Part shown: positions 23,570 to 35,480 of the stretch, piece by piece | Layout: the number at the start of each line of letters is the position of its first letter | How positions within the stretch are numbered: position 1 is the stretch's first letter | DNA from: Vandiemenella viatica | Taxonomy: Eukaryota > Arthropoda > Insecta > Orthoptera > Morabidae | Direction of reading: 5' to 3' | DNA length: 64,000 nt | Assembly (NCBI GenBank): GCA_031002005.1 | Contig: JARYHS010013630.1 | Span: forward strand, 25,387,112 to 25,451,111 | Made by a program: the position numbers and the translations under genes | The notes under the pieces: model-generated | Database searches by the model: none | What the model was told of the DNA's origin: nothing | The model's input: only the letters and a program-made list of their open reading frames with translations

Positions 23570-25092
23570 GAAAATGACAGCATACACCAGATGTCAGGCT
23601 TTTATCAATAGATTGTAAGAGTATAAAGAATAAAATTTTAAATTTTGGTATCTTATTGGAGACACATCCACCACAAATAGTAATAGGAGTTGAGTCAAGG
23701 TTAAATGAAAAAAGTTCTAAACATACCACTTTTTCCTGAGATTTACAGAGTACATCATAGAAATAAGGAGCTAGTTGATTAATATTTATGGTGGTTATAG
23801 GTCATTATTACATTTCATGTGTATTCACAGTTGCTGGAGTTGGAGAAAAAAGAAAGCTGCTTAACAGAGTGAAAGGCTGAATTAACAAAATGACACCACG
23901 GGAAGAAGATGATTTCACATTCAGAGTTGGGAAGTGGAAATAAAGTGATTATAATGGGAGGATCTAAGTACACCATATGTAAACAGGAAGGGGATTGGAA
24001 TTAGCAACAAAAGGGATCAGACATTTTCAAACTTTTTAGCAAGAGAAGAAGGGTTCCACAAGTGGATAAAAAATGCAAGGAGACACAATATATAGGATGA
24101 TGTCAAAATAAATCCTGATTAAAATTATGTGGTGTATCACATGATGTAGGGAATAAGTGATCATGAGGCAGTTGTGATGGATATAAAGGGGGTTCCAGAA
24201 ATAAACGTCCACAGCCGCCTTCATCTGTGGTAAGTGATTGGTCATATTTCTCTATCCTTTCTTAGTTTTACAACATAGGAAGAGGTAGTTTATAGATACA
24301 AGTATAAGAAAGTAAGGACTACAGGATGAAGGAGATGCTTTAGTGATAGGTTCAATGTTTGGAAGGAAGTACTGTAGAAGGTAGTCAGAATAGTTCAAAG
24401 AAATAGAAAGAATGCAATAGGAAATGCTTAGCATGAAAAAAATGGTGTAAAACCTGCGTACTACAACTGGGATGTGATGATAGGTTGATGAGAAGAGACC
24501 ATAATAGATTAAAGAAGCAGCAGGGCAATAGAAAAATTATCAAACACGGAATTTTTGGTCAGACCATTGCTCGAATATGGTAGTGTAGTATGGGATCCTC
24601 ATTTTACGTATCAAATACAGGAGTTGGAGAGGGTGCAAAAAAAGGCTGCTAGATTTGTTTCTGGAAATTATCGCAGAATGCAATCAGTGGCGGATATGAT
24701 AAAGGAGCTGAAATGGGATTCGTTGCAAGACAGGAGGAGGATGAGGAGGGTCATGGGAGTGTACAGGGCGTATACTGGTGATGAGGCATGGAAAGATATT
24801 GGAGTAGGTATGAAAAGTAGTGCATGGAAGGGAAAAGATGATCATGACCACAAGCTGGCACTCGATTTCAAGCACAAGGGTGTGGAAAGATTCTCTTTTT
24901 TAGGTAAGGGTGTCAGGGATTGGAATGAGTTACCAAGAGAAATGATGAATAATTTACCGAAAACTTTGAAAGAATTTAAAGATAAAATTTGTAGAGGGCA
25001 AATGTAGGTTGCTGCAGGATAGGGGGAAGATGGGGGTATAGGGAAATTGCCACCAGAGCCTGTGCTCCATTGCAATTAAATTAAAGTAAATT
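23570..25092 (+). mobile_element. LINE-A copy with an endonuclease relic and intact-looking RT C-terminus
   Basis: The left part (about 23600-23760) encodes an APE-endonuclease start: LLSIDCKSIKNKILNFGILL, then PPQIVIGVESRL. A middle part (about 23990-24260) is endonuclease C-terminal debris with GISDHEAV-like text. A deletion then jumps to the RT C-terminal domain (24555-25007), the best-preserved piece. The 3' UTR ends CCTGTGCTCCATTGCAATTA followed by AAATTA repeats. The copy sits head-to-tail after the one at 22478-23348. Confidence 0.82.
24555..25007 (+). pseudogene. LINE-A reverse transcriptase C-terminal fragment (150 codons open)
   Basis: The open frame encodes VRPLLEYGSVVWDPHFTYQI, then ELERVQKKAARFVSGNY, a WDSLQDRRRMRRVMGVYRAY block and LGKGVRDWNELPREMMNNLP, ending near KDKICRGQM. 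This is the region after the RT palm and thumb found at the C-terminus of CR1/Jockey-type ORF2 proteins, with the usual RPxLEYxxxVWDP and QxxAARFV signatures. No catalytic domain is attached in frame. It is well preserved, so this insertion may be fairly young. Confidence 0.85.
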
Positions 25093-25618
25093 AAAAATTA
25101 ATAGCAGCAAAGAAAGGAGCTTAGAATAAATTCATGAAAACATTTGAGACAAGGCAGATAAACCTGATGCAAATAGAAATTTCTATTATTATGTTAGAAA
25201 AATAAGAGGAAAGGAAGGTATTCAAATGATTACGGAGAAGAAGTTACAGAGAATATCCAAATGGCTGAGATAATGAGCAACAATTTTGGTGAGGTTATTA
25301 TGCATTGTCACACTGGGCCATATCGAGGTTTAACTTGTGAAAATAATTCCTGTGTTACTAAAAATGAACATGCATGCAAAAATGGAAACAGAGTCACAGA
25401 GTATTATGAGATAGTCATGTAGTTAGTTTTTATTGTTGTTGTTTAAAAAAAAAAAATAGGAATGAAAAAGTAAAGTGCCTAGTATAAATGTCTCTTATTT
25501 TGAAGGTGCACTTAATCCCCTTTATCACCTATCAATGCTTATAACTTGTGTGGTAAATCTTTTGTTATTGATTGAATCTGGCAGCTAAATAGTTATTTTA
25601 CTTCTTCTATATGTGTAG

Positions 25619-25701
25619 GCCACCATGAATGTTTTAGCCTGGATGGGGATCTAGATACGGCTCAAGACCTGCACTTCTTCAAAGAAATAGCTGGTGCATA
25701 A
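25619..25701 (+). CDS. Candidate terminal exon, unknown gene
   Basis: A pyrimidine-rich tract and acceptor (CTTCTTCTATATGTGTAG) precede an open segment reading HHECFSLDGDLDTAQDLHFF, then KEIAGA and TAA at 25699-25701. It is read from the third base of the segment. The composition looks protein-like and the region has no TE signature. I do not recognise the protein. Chance remains a real explanation at 83 bp. Confidence 0.3.
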
Positions 25702-26748
25702 AAAAATTCTGTATGCATTAGTTGTTAGTGTCTGCAACTACACTTTCTTTACAGAAATGTTTGTTTTGAAAATGACAGCTACTGTGCACACTGATAGCTT
25801 TCCTCCTGAAATTTTAGAAGTCATCCTAAGGTGAGTCTGAAGTGGGCAGTTGTGGTAAGCAGCTGATACCAGTCATGCTTGTGATGCAAATCTCGCAGAA
25901 CTCAAGTGACACTCCAGCAAACCTTAGTTGAGATTATCAGATCAGCTCCTTGTGCTCACTTTTCCACTCTATCATTACTGCATTGAAATACCACTGGACA
26001 CTGATAAACATGTAGTGTTGACATGTTACTTGCACCTATCTGCCTGGAAACGGAAAGGAAAACTCAAAGAATAAAAATAGTCCAATACACTGGTATAAAT
26101 AATAATATTACTGCAGATCTGTTCAAGCTATGTGGCAGAGACTTTATACCATACATGGTAGTATTATTTTGTTTAAGTCTGGATAAAACAGGATAGGGAA
26201 AATAGCCCATCACTTGCCTAAGTTGAAGGCTGGAAGGCTGCAACAAGATGTGGTTGTAAAATAACAAGACTATTGCTAAAAAATGTTTTGAATTTATACA
26301 TACCTAGTTACTATCACCTTCAATACACACCCCTCCTCTATTCCTATAACATTCCACATGAATTTTCCGTTGTTTGAAATATTCCTCGAAGTTGTCTTCT
26401 GTAAGCTCCTTAATTAAATCACAGCTTCAACAGACTGAAATCTTGTTCCTTTACTTACAGTTGTGAACTTCCAATCGCATAACAGTGTTTTTTTCCCAGG
26501 AATTCAAAACAAGCTTTCAGGTTTCTTATGTCATAATGATACAATAAATATGTCCTAGATGTTAATAATATAAATATAGGTAAAAAATTATACCAATGTA
26601 AGTTTGCAGCATTATTTTTGACAACTTACTGGTCCTCTGATTGAATTAGGTTAAGAAATTCTGGTTTAAATTATATACTCAAAATACGCATAGTACTTAT
26701 TTTGAATATGAATAAAGTAGCTGCTAATGATATAATCTCTGATTACAG

Positions 26749-26823
26749 GAACGAAAAAATTTATTTGGTATGAGAATGGCGTCTATAACAGGATTTCTTC
26801 TTCATCTGGTGAACACGCACAAG
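26749..26823 (+). CDS. Candidate internal exon, unknown gene
   Basis: An acceptor (TCTCTGATTACAG) and a consensus donor (AAG then GTAAGTG) bracket exactly 75 bp. One frame is fully open through it: ERKNLFGMRMASITGFLLHL, then VNTHK. The exon would be phase 0 on both sides. The text suggests part of a membrane or helical segment, but I cannot name a family. It sits in DNA free of obvious TE sequence. It could belong with the candidate at 25619 or to another gene. Confidence 0.4.
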
Positions 26824-27234
26824 GTAAGTGTCAAAATGTTTTATTTACAGTCAGACAACATCCGTCTTCACACCATCGGAGGTTATGTCACATGTACCAA
26901 TGACTGCCACCACAAATTGGCCCATGTGATTTCTTGCGTGGCCCTTTTTTTCGCACATTTATATTCTCCGTTTAGTTGTTACAAGTGGTGTGACAGCCAA
27001 TTAGTTAAGGCAAATGACTTACAAAGCTCCAGGTCTCTTGTTCAGATTCTGGTAGAGCCTGGAATCTTATGGACTTTCCAGAACACATCATCAATTCAGT
27101 GTCATCAATTTCTTTTATTAAGGTGAGCTATAAACTCAAATCAGTATGTATTCAGGAAATACTGATGCTGCAAGACAAACTTGTACTTGTAATTCATGAC
27201 CTGTTCCTTATGATAGATGAGTGATCTCACGTTG

Positions 27235-27540
27235 GCTTGATTTTATTAGATTTTAGAAAAAGCTTTCAACAGTGTGCCTCATACTAGGTTACTTGAAAAA
27301 CTTCATAGCTAAGCCACATCTAGACAAATATGGAACTGGGTTGCTCACTTCATGAAGGGGAAAACACAGAATGTATATCTCAATGGTGAATGTTGATCGC
27401 CGACCCAAGTGTGCTCCAGGGTTAACTATGACAGTGTAATAGGGCCTCAGTTGTTTCTCATAAACTTCAATGATTTATGCAACAAAATGGAAGGTAAAAT
27501 AAGTCTGTTTGCCAATAAAAACCTAAAGTGACTGCACTTT
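27235..27540 (+). mobile_element. LINE RT fragment, palm region
   Basis: A broken frame gives LILLDFRKAFNSVPHTRLLE (RT motif A region), then a loop, GPQLFLINFNDLCNKMEGKI and LFANKNLKV, where a catalytic FADD is expected. Both aspartates are lost. It ends abruptly beside the antisense LINE-A copy at 27562 and is therefore a truncated relic. Its family is unclear and may be LINE-A-like. Confidence 0.75.
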
Positions 27541-27561
27541 TTTACAACCCAAGGTTACGAA

Positions 27562-28887
27562 AATAATTTTAATTTAATTGTGATAGAGCACCTGCTCCGG
27601 TGGCAATTTCCCTACATACCCATTTCCTGTTCTAGCCTACTTTTGCCTTCTCCAAATATCAACTTTAAATTCTTGTTGTATTCATCGTTTCTCTTGGTAA
27701 CTTATTCCCTTACATACTAAAGAAAATCTTCCCACACCTTTGTGCCTCAAATCGGGTGCCATTTTCTGGTCATGGTCATCTTTTCTCTTCCATGTGTTAC
27801 TCCTAATTCTTACACCAATATCTTTCCACACCTCATCATCAATATATGCCTTGTGCACTCCCATCACTCTCTTCACCCTCCTCCTGTCTTCCAATAAATC
27901 TCAGACCATTTCTCTTATCACATCAGTTACTGATCGTTCCTGCGAGAATTTCCAGGGACGAATCTAGCAGCCCTCCAACTCCTGTATTTGACACCCATTC
28001 TACACCACCATATTCAAGCAATGGCCTGACCAAAGTTTTATAACCCAATTCCTTTACTTCTCTGGTATTATCCCCTCATCACTCTCTTCAACCAGTGCAA
28101 GCTTTTGTAACCTTTTCCTACTACCTGTCCAATGAGTTCTGCCCAGTTGCACTTGTTATAAAATGTTATGCCAAGATATTTTCATTTCAAGTCTTTAACA
28201 AACAATTCTTTCCCCAACTTATCTTCATAATTGATGTTTAGTTTTTTATCTGTGTTCCTAATAAGCTGTCTCTTCTTTGCTTTTATATTCATCCCATGGT
28301 TACCAACCCAGCTAGATATTCTGTCCAGTTCACCCTGCAGCTGTTTACAGTCCAATATCATTTTGATCCTATTATATATCTGCAAATTACTTAATTTCTG
28401 ATAATAAACTATCAATACAATCATTCATTAGAATAACGAATACCCTGTGGCACTCCCATTTTCACTTCCATTTACTGCATTTCCTATCCTAAATTTTTGT
28501 TTCTACCTTTTAAGAATACTTCTATCCAGCAAATCACTTTCTCATCTATTCCAATAGTTTTTACCTTATTTGTCAAAATTTTATGACTCACTCTGTCAAA
28601 AGCCTTTGAAAGATCTATTGCTAAGCCATAACTTTAACCTCCCCTGTCAATTTTATCTGAAATGTCTTGCTTATGCCCCACTAACTGAGATTCGCACAAA
28701 TATCCTTGTCTAAAGCCATGTTGCCGATGTGAAAACCCCTTACGCTCCTCACATATATTTTTGATGTGGTTGCATATCAATCTCTCCATTAATTTACCTA
28801 CCATTGATGGCAAACTGATTGACTTATAATTTTTTATTCTATTTGTCACCCCTTTTAATGTACTGTATCACACTTTTCCAGTCCTCT

Positions 28888-28946
<59 letters not shown>

Positions 28947-29815
28947 AGAAAATATCCAGATTCAATTTAAATAATGTTTCAAGATAAGGTAAAATCACAT
29001 CCTGCTATCTTTAAGACATCAATAGTTGTATTATCTATTCCAGCTTTCTTAGTTCCTTCATGATATCCACAGGCTTAATTTTAATTTTTTTTTTGTCTTC
29101 TTTCATTTCAAATTGTGTGGTTAAGTTCATTCTCCAATTTACATACACCCATTTCTGGATCATTGTACCTAAAGGTCTCACTAAACCAGTTGCTTAAAAT
29201 CTCTGCCTTTTTCAAATTCTCAGTTACTTCTTTTCAATCCTTATGTATAATCATGTCAACACCCTCCTCAGTTTTCTAATATAGCTATAGAAATTTCTAG
29301 AGGCATCAGTCAATGGCCAGTGGTCAGTGGTCTTCATAAACCCATTTTTAGCCATTTCTTTGTTATTATTAATTCCTTGTTTGGTTGTTTTAAATATTCC
29401 CTACTAATTTGCTGTCTCTTAACTCTGTTATGTTCTCTTCTTACCAACCTTATTAACCTCCTCATCTCCCTGTCATAGTATGTGAGATCTGTAAATTTCT
29501 TTATTTTTTGTTTTGGAATAAATATTTTGTCACTATTTTTTATTACCTCATTGAATTCTTCCCACCTTGATTCTACTGTACTTGTGCCATCCTACCATTT
29601 GCTGAAACTTTTCCTGAAACATCTCGTCATGTTTGAAATCTGTGCCTTTTTATAATTGTACCTATTTCCCCCTTCAGTTGTGGCCACTGGTTTACTGAAC
29701 CATCTAGTATCCATCAGAATTGCTTCATGATCACTTATTCCTTCAGTTACTTCACATTCCACAAAGTTATCTTCGGGCTTTATTAGGAAGATATCCAACA
29801 TATAGATAGATGACA
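27562..29815 (-). mobile_element. LINE-A copy, antisense, the longest in the window
   Basis: Read on the minus strand, the 5' side begins in the endonuclease C-terminus (29816-29592: MSSIYMLDIFLIKPEDNF, then EGISDHEAILMDT). The RT N-terminus (28849-28634) carries YKSISLPSMVGKLMERLICN and HGFRQGYLCESQLVGHKQDI. The region after the palm is at 28424-28182 (DCKQLQGELDRISSWVGNHG), and the C-terminal domain at 27894-27682 (EDRRRVKRVMGVHKAY). The 3' terminus with CTCCGGTGGCAATTTCC in plus-strand view is near 27594-27612. A 54-nt A-run on the plus strand (28891-28944) interrupts the RT linker. All frames are broken. Confidence 0.87.
28891..28944 (+). repeat. Poly-A tract, 54 nt
   Basis: An uninterrupted A homopolymer on the plus strand lies inside the antisense LINE-A copy, so it is a T-run in the element's sense. 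It is not at the LINE terminus. It is either a replication-slippage expansion or the tail of a lost small insertion; its exact length is vulnerable to sequencing error. Confidence 0.9.
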
Positions 29816-29816
29816 T

Positions 29817-29895
29817 AGGTTTTATTTGAACTTATTGGTAAACATACGTACCCCCACTTTCATTTACGAGTATAATTAATTTCTTCGCCCACCAC
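29817..29895 (+). mobile_element. Short LINE-B 3' fragment
   Basis: The segment TTTTATTTGAACTTATTGGTAAACATACG, then CCCCCACTTTCATTTACGAG and TTCTTCGCCCACCA, parallels 5862-5945 in the LINE-B copy. It is only about 80 bp long and lies immediately beside the antisense LINE-A 5' breakpoint, so the two may have been joined in one event. Confidence 0.7.
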
Positions 29896-30286
29896 AGTCG
29901 TGACACCATCATCACTGAAATTGGCTCCCTTACAGCTTTAGCTAACAAACCAGAAAGTAGCCCCTTGCCCCTTCAATTTAGGTGTAGGCCATGCCTACGG
30001 AAACCCCAACTGCTAATAGTGTTCATAGGCACAACTCCCAAGACAGAACTAATGCATTTCCCAAGAAGCACCTCCGTTTCTACAATTACCCGCCTCACAG
30101 CATAGTTCGACATGGTCATGGCGACTTAGGACCTGCATCCCTGGCATGCTACACCTGCTTCACCATCTTCCACAGGCACTCTTCATCCTACTAATCGTAT
30201 TTATCATATGACCTGTTATCACCACCCAACCATCCTTCTCAACCTCCTGCAACCCACCATCTCTACTTTCTGCCTATATAGGCCTA
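29896..30286. other. Unassigned stretch
   Basis: Relatively GC-balanced sequence between a LINE-B scrap and SINE copy 2. It has no TE terminus or conserved motif that I recognise. An open run at 29991-30194 has no family signature. Confidence 0.35.
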
Positions 30287-30520
30287 TATGGTGGTGTAAC
30301 GGCTAGCGTTTTGGCCTCGCATTCGGGGGGACGGCAGTTCGAATCCCCGTCCGGGCATCCAGATTTGGGTTTTCCATGGTTTCCCCAAATCACTCCAGGT
30401 GAATGCCGGGATGCTTCCTTCGAAAGGCCATGGCCGGATTCCTTCCCATTCCTTGCCTCCCCATCCTTTCCGGTCTCTAAAGACCTCGCTGTTAGAGAGA
30501 CGTTAAGCAGATAAAAAAAG
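30287..30520 (+). mobile_element. tRNA-derived SINE, copy 2
   Basis: The head has the A-box GTGGTGTAACGG and B-box AGTTCGAATCCCC (near 30336). The shared body follows: GGGCATCCAGATTTGGGTTT, CCATGGTTTCCCCAAATCAC, GGTGAATGCCGGGATGCTTC, and then TAAAGACCTCGCTGTTAGAG. It ends in a short A-rich tail. The body is very close to copy 3 (38295-38543), so the family was recently active. Confidence 0.92.
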
Positions 30521-31111
30521 ATGAACCTCCACAGTCTAAGCCCCCACAGGCTCAGCCCCCATAGGTGAAGCTTCCACAGGCTACACTAGTGCGAAAATTG
30601 GTGACCGACTAAAAGCACACAGGTGACATAAGCGCCCAAGAGTCCCCTTTCTGGAAGGTACTATAATCCTCTACCTTCCTCGGAAGATGGTGTCGCCATA
30701 AAAAAACGCACAGGTAAGCCCTGATGGCCTCTAAGACTGCACTTGGGATTTATAGGCGGGCGATTAAAGACCAATTTTTTAAGCAATACAACTGTCGAAA
30801 ACTGATTTGAGAGATTGAAAAATGGCTAATCTGCTATGTAAATACGGAAGAAATTGTATTTCTTTGCCATTTTTAGTTCCGAGTATTGTAAAATATTGAC
30901 CCATCACCGTCTTCGGAAGCCAGTAATTAAGATAACCGAGAAAGATAGCCTACTCCTTGGCAATGGACGAAACCATGAAAGATTCTTAAAGTTAAAATAA
31001 AAAACCAATGCATACACTCCCTATTGACTTTCGCAGTGGAAAATCCTAAATTCTTTAGTTTCAATGCTAGCTAAAAGGGATAAATTCACTGACGCTTCTT
31101 TATTCTCTACT
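30521..31111. other. Unassigned stretch
   Basis: No gene or element is recognised. A small GC-rich patch at 30530-30585 has internal near-repeats (CCACAGGCT, CCCCCATAGG, TTCCACAGGCTA). Confidence 0.35.
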
Positions 31112-32335
31112 AGCTGCTACCCGCGACTTCGTACGGGTGGATTAAGAATTTCTTTGCCAGAATTGAATATATAAAGTTGTTGGTAGCGAAGGATTGGTCC
31201 CAAACAACACCGAGTTGGCATAATATGATCTGAAGGCCATCACTATATCATTCTACCATCGAACCTCTCTCTTAAAGTAGGGTTACCAGACGTCCCCGTT
31301 TGCCGGGGACAGTCGCCGTTTTTAACTCTCTGTCCCCGGACAGATTTCGTCCCCGCAATGTCCCCGGATTTTTTTTTTTAATCAAGCGAGAGTTTTTTGG
31401 AAGCCCTGTTTTGCTAATGCATTCGTTTAAGGCAAGAGATACGAAGTGCACTTCTTTCCTTGTACATGCCTAGGAATAAAAGAAAATTACAAGGATACTG
31501 CGTCTTGGACACTACAGCTTTGGAAAATCAAGTCTTCTTGCTGTGTGCAACATGGCTGTCTGTGATCCTCATCTAAAATACAAAATATAAACAATATGTT
31601 TATACCTTTGATCACGTAACTTATAAAAGTACAACCCGTAATCAGGACTAATGCCAAAAGCGTCCCCAGATTTTGGTGAAAAAGTTGTGAAGCGTCCCCG
31701 GATTTGCAGAGAAAATTCTGGTAACCCTATCTTAAAGAGAATCAATTTCCAACATATTTAAAAACAGAAAAACAAACGAATGTGAGGGGATGTTGGAGGG
31801 GGGAGTGTTAACTAAGGGCAGCTTTATTTCATCTTAGACTTTTCTTCAGCATGAGCATCCGATTCTTGGGTTCTAATAACTTTAGCTGCTCGTGCTCTGC
31901 TAGAGCTACAACTTAGACCAGTTTACGCCCGCAAGGCATGTCAAAAAAGAAGGCAAAATAAACTGGCGCCAGAAACATTTAAGCAGACACAAAGTAAAAG
32001 GACAGAAAAAAATCGACATCTATACTAAATAATACGTTTTTTCTCTAAACGGAATTTACTAACAAATTATACACTAACGTATTGCGCGAGAAGCATAGCT
32101 TGAGCAAGCGACGTAACATCACAAACTAACACACACACATCCCTCTCTCTTTCACCATTTGATAAGTTCTCAAAATTTCGTGACTACAACTGTTAATCAT
32201 ACCGAAAAAAAAATGTCCTGTGCCCTCCCTACAGATTTTCTTGTCAAATTCCGTCAATATCGGTATAGGCATTCAGTTGTCAAAACGCAACAAAAGACAA
32301 GAGACTTACTTACGCATTTATAGTATTATTATTGC
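31112..32335 (+). mobile_element. Dispersed repeat of LINE/SINE type, split by a MITE
   Basis: It starts TAGCTGCTACCCGCGACTTC, a motif seen (from memory) at the start of many arthropod interspersed repeats. It ends near 32335 with a motif of the kind GTCAATATCGG..AAAAGACAAGAG..TTTATAGTATTATTATTG. No reading frame is recognised between them. A 452-bp hAT MITE (31278-31729) interrupts it with an exact target duplication. The class is uncertain. Confidence 0.5.
31278..31729. mobile_element. hAT MITE, 452 bp
   Basis: An exact 8-bp target duplication TCTTAAAG lies at 31270-31277 and 31730-31737. The termini are TAGGGTTACCAGACGTCCCC at the left and the complement of TAGGGTTACCAGAATTTTCT at the right. 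Subterminal DNA repeats a TCCCCGGA(T/C) motif on both sides. It is non-coding. It resembles the ends of the large hAT at 32379-37004 (TAG-GTT-CCAG), only ~650 bp away. Confidence 0.92.
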
Positions 32336-34132
32336 ATGTCACACACACTGACTGCGAATCACCACTGAGGGATTAATATAGTGTTTGCCAGGTCCGGTTT
32401 GCTAAAAATCGGGACGCAAGGTCAAAAAAAATCGGGATTCAGGGTTATAAATCGGGACGGCCAAATTTTTTTTTTTTTAAATTCAAGTTTATTTTTATAA
32501 TTTAGGCTGTGGTAGGAGTAATTTCTATGGGAACTGTCTGTCATGTGATAGGAACTTATGAATCTAATTACTAAACATTATCATAATAGTAAGGTTTGTT
32601 GTCTAGGACAAGTAGCGAAATATTACGCGAAAAATTGTATTTTGAAGTTGAATTTTAAGAATTTATTTATGCTGTAATAAGTATGAAGTATTTATTTTTC
32701 ATTAAAATTTTATTTGTTATTTTTGAATGCATTAGACATAGTACTGTTATTAAATTCGCTAAAAACAAAATGAAGTTAGTTTTAACTCGTTCCTCTGCTG
32801 TGACATGCTAGAGTGATAATCGGTTTCGTCTCTTAGAACAAACTGTAATAAATTAGCCTGGGAAAATATCCTTTCAGCTGCCGCGTTTGGAACCTGTATT
32901 GAAGCCCTAAAATAAAATATTTTTTGGCAGACGGACAAGATATTTATTTTTTAAATATATTGAGTCAATTATGTGGCAGCGTTATTTGTTCTGCACTGCT
33001 TCTTTAACGTTACATGCTTTCTCATAAAGTTCAGCCATTTCTAAAAACATGACAATTTTTAGTTTGACGCCAAAGTAAGAAAGTCATCTTACAAAGAAGG
33101 TGGCTTGAATAAGTCGAATTTACGTTCACTGAATTCGTACTTAGTCTCTACGTAATTTAAACCACTTCTGTACTAAGCACTACAATCTTTTTAACTTTCG
33201 AAATTGTATCATCCGGCAAGTATTTGAAAAATTGCCGCATTGAAAACTTATAAATAATAGTGATCGCCCAGCGGTCGAATTCGACCGTAATTCATTAAGT
33301 TGTTTAGTTTCTTTCATGAAAGAGTAATAATCTAGTAATTCTCTGCATTACCTATAAAATTAAAACGATACACTCCACGCGTGACTGTGTGCTAAATTTG
33401 AGCTTCTAATCTAACCATAGCAAATGATGAAATGTATTTATCGGTGGTTCATTTGAATTTAAAATATTCATTTTGACTTAAGGCTGAAAACTGCTTTAGT
33501 TTTATGAAACATGAAGTAAATGCAGTCCTTTCAACGGAAGTGACTTCTGAATAGAAATGTTTTTCATTGCGAAACCTGCATTGTAAATTCAAAACTGTAA
33601 AAATTTCGTGGAATGACATTCAGTGCGCATTTAAATGTATCTATCAAAATAATTTCGTCATTTTGTGTGTTCGCTATTTAAATTTGGTCTATTATCATTT
33701 TGAATTTCACGCAAATAAGTATTCCTTATTTCTTGTCTCTCTCTAATGAAATTACTGAAATTAAAAAATCAAAAGACACTTAACCAAAGTTTAACATTTT
33801 AAATAAACAAATGACCGTATAGTATCTGGGAGAATCGGTACATTCCTTTTCGAAGTATTGCTTTTATAACTTCAAAGATTAATCTGTACTTTATCCGAGT
33901 TTTTCGTTTTACCAAAGACCACACAGTGTCTCAATGCGGGGAATTCACGTAAGAACGTTGGCTCCGATCTTATTTCACACACACACGTTCACAAATTAAT
34001 TTTTTATTTGAATAATCTGTTTGTAACATGTATTAACTATGTTTTTATTATATTTTTTTTCTTTACTGCTGACTAAGATGACAGACATCGGCAGATTCGC
34101 TTACCACAAAGAAAAAAAAAATGTAAAAAACG

Positions 34133-34830
34133 AATTTTTTATTTAATTTGATATATCTGAAACACATATTATCCACAGATTTTAGCTTTCTGCACTTCAT
34201 CTCCATATAAACATTAACTACGCCAAATCTTACACTTTTCAGTGCGTGATGCATTTCTTTAAGTTCCTCCGTTTGTGCACGGCACTTATTCTTAAAAATG
34301 AATCCGAAATTTTCGCTTAGCAAATTAATATATAGGTTTGTAAAATATATTATATATAATTTTAGCTTTCTGTATTTCTTTAAGTTCTTCCGTTTGCACA
34401 ATATTCCGGCCGCTAGTTGCGCTATCTACCAGCCCCTGCTCTTGCTTCTATGTAGGTTCAGAGATTACTCTCGACTGTTTTGTTTCACCAAAGACCACAC
34501 CGTACGCCATCTATCAGCTAAAAATTTTAGCTTTCTGTATTTCTTTGTTCCTCAGTTTGCCCAATATTCTGGCCGCTAGCTGCGCTATCTGCCAGCTGTT
34601 AGGTGAAGCAACGCCCAGAGCTGGTGGCATCTGAGCAAACTATGTAGGCGAGCGAGTGTTTTATTTAATTTAATTTAATGTATTTGTAACGCATATTATA
34701 TATAGATTTTAGCTTCCTGCACTTCTTCTCCATATAAACTTTAACTATACCAAATCTCACACTTCTCCGTGCGCGCAATATTCTTAAAAATGTATCATAA
34801 GTTTTCGCTTAGCGTATTAATATATAGATG
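34133..34830 (+). repeat. Interleaved direct repeats inside hAT family 2
   Basis: A ~200-bp unit with TTTAGCTT(T/C)CTGCACTTC, TCTCCATATAAAC, CAAATCT(T/C)ACACTT and TTTTCGCTTAGC occurs at about 34133-34340 and again at about 34665-34830. A second unit with GGCCGCTAG(T/C)TGCGCTATCT lies at about 34375-34432 and 34528-34597. The motif ACCAAAGACCACAC occurs near 33912 and 34487. The array is diverged and interleaved. It overlaps minus-strand frames with no recognised domain. Confidence 0.82.
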
Positions 34831-34919
34831 TCTTCAATCCTCTGCTTAAATTTGTTAGGGAGTCTAACCATTACATCTTAACTTCCGAAACACATAAATG
34901 TTTCGTTTTCGATACTCGA

Positions 34920-35480
34920 TACAGAATCTTGTAGGGATCTTCAGTGCATTTTGGAACAAAGTCATGTAAGGTTCTGTTCCATTATAATTAAATAATATCC
35001 ACAGTGCAGTGGAACATTCGTTTTCTCCTATATTATAGATATAAAGTAATCTTTTAGGACGTCGAATGATTTCGAGACACGTTCAACAGCGGGTAGAAAT
35101 GGCATGTCTTAAGGCTGTAGGAAATTCAGATTCAAGCGTCTCATACAGTAAAAGTCTTTTAAAGCTTGCGCACATATTGCTTAGTATGAGAAATGACTAT
35201 GTAGCTTTAGGATGAAATTTTCCAAGTCAAATGTATCCAAACCCTAACATATTTTACATCGTTATGTGAAATGTGTGCGGGACATTGCACTGATATAATT
35301 TTGTCATTATCATCGCCCAAATGACTGTAAAAACTGAATTGCGACACCCAAAGTTCAAATTTGTGTTGTCCGCACGATTTTTAGTATCAGCATTGTTCTC
35401 CATTAGTTGTGTCACTCAATTTTTATCCTTGAATGATACAGTTTCAGTCGCGTCTTCATAAAAATCAAATACGCAAGTTT
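34920..35480 (-). pseudogene. hAT family 2 transposase relic
   Basis: Minus-strand frames with many stops still read CPAHISHNDVKYVRVWIHL (35260-35210), a stretch comparable to LENFILKLHSHF, LLPAVERVSKSFDVLKDYF-like text (35090-35030), and NGTEPYMTLFQNALKIPTRF (about 34985-34925). This is the order CPAH..N, R-W..LLPAVERVL, then a capture of the insertion domain, found in ZMYM/KRAB-associated hAT transposases as I remember them. The catalytic residues cannot be placed. It is clearly inactive. Confidence 0.65.
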
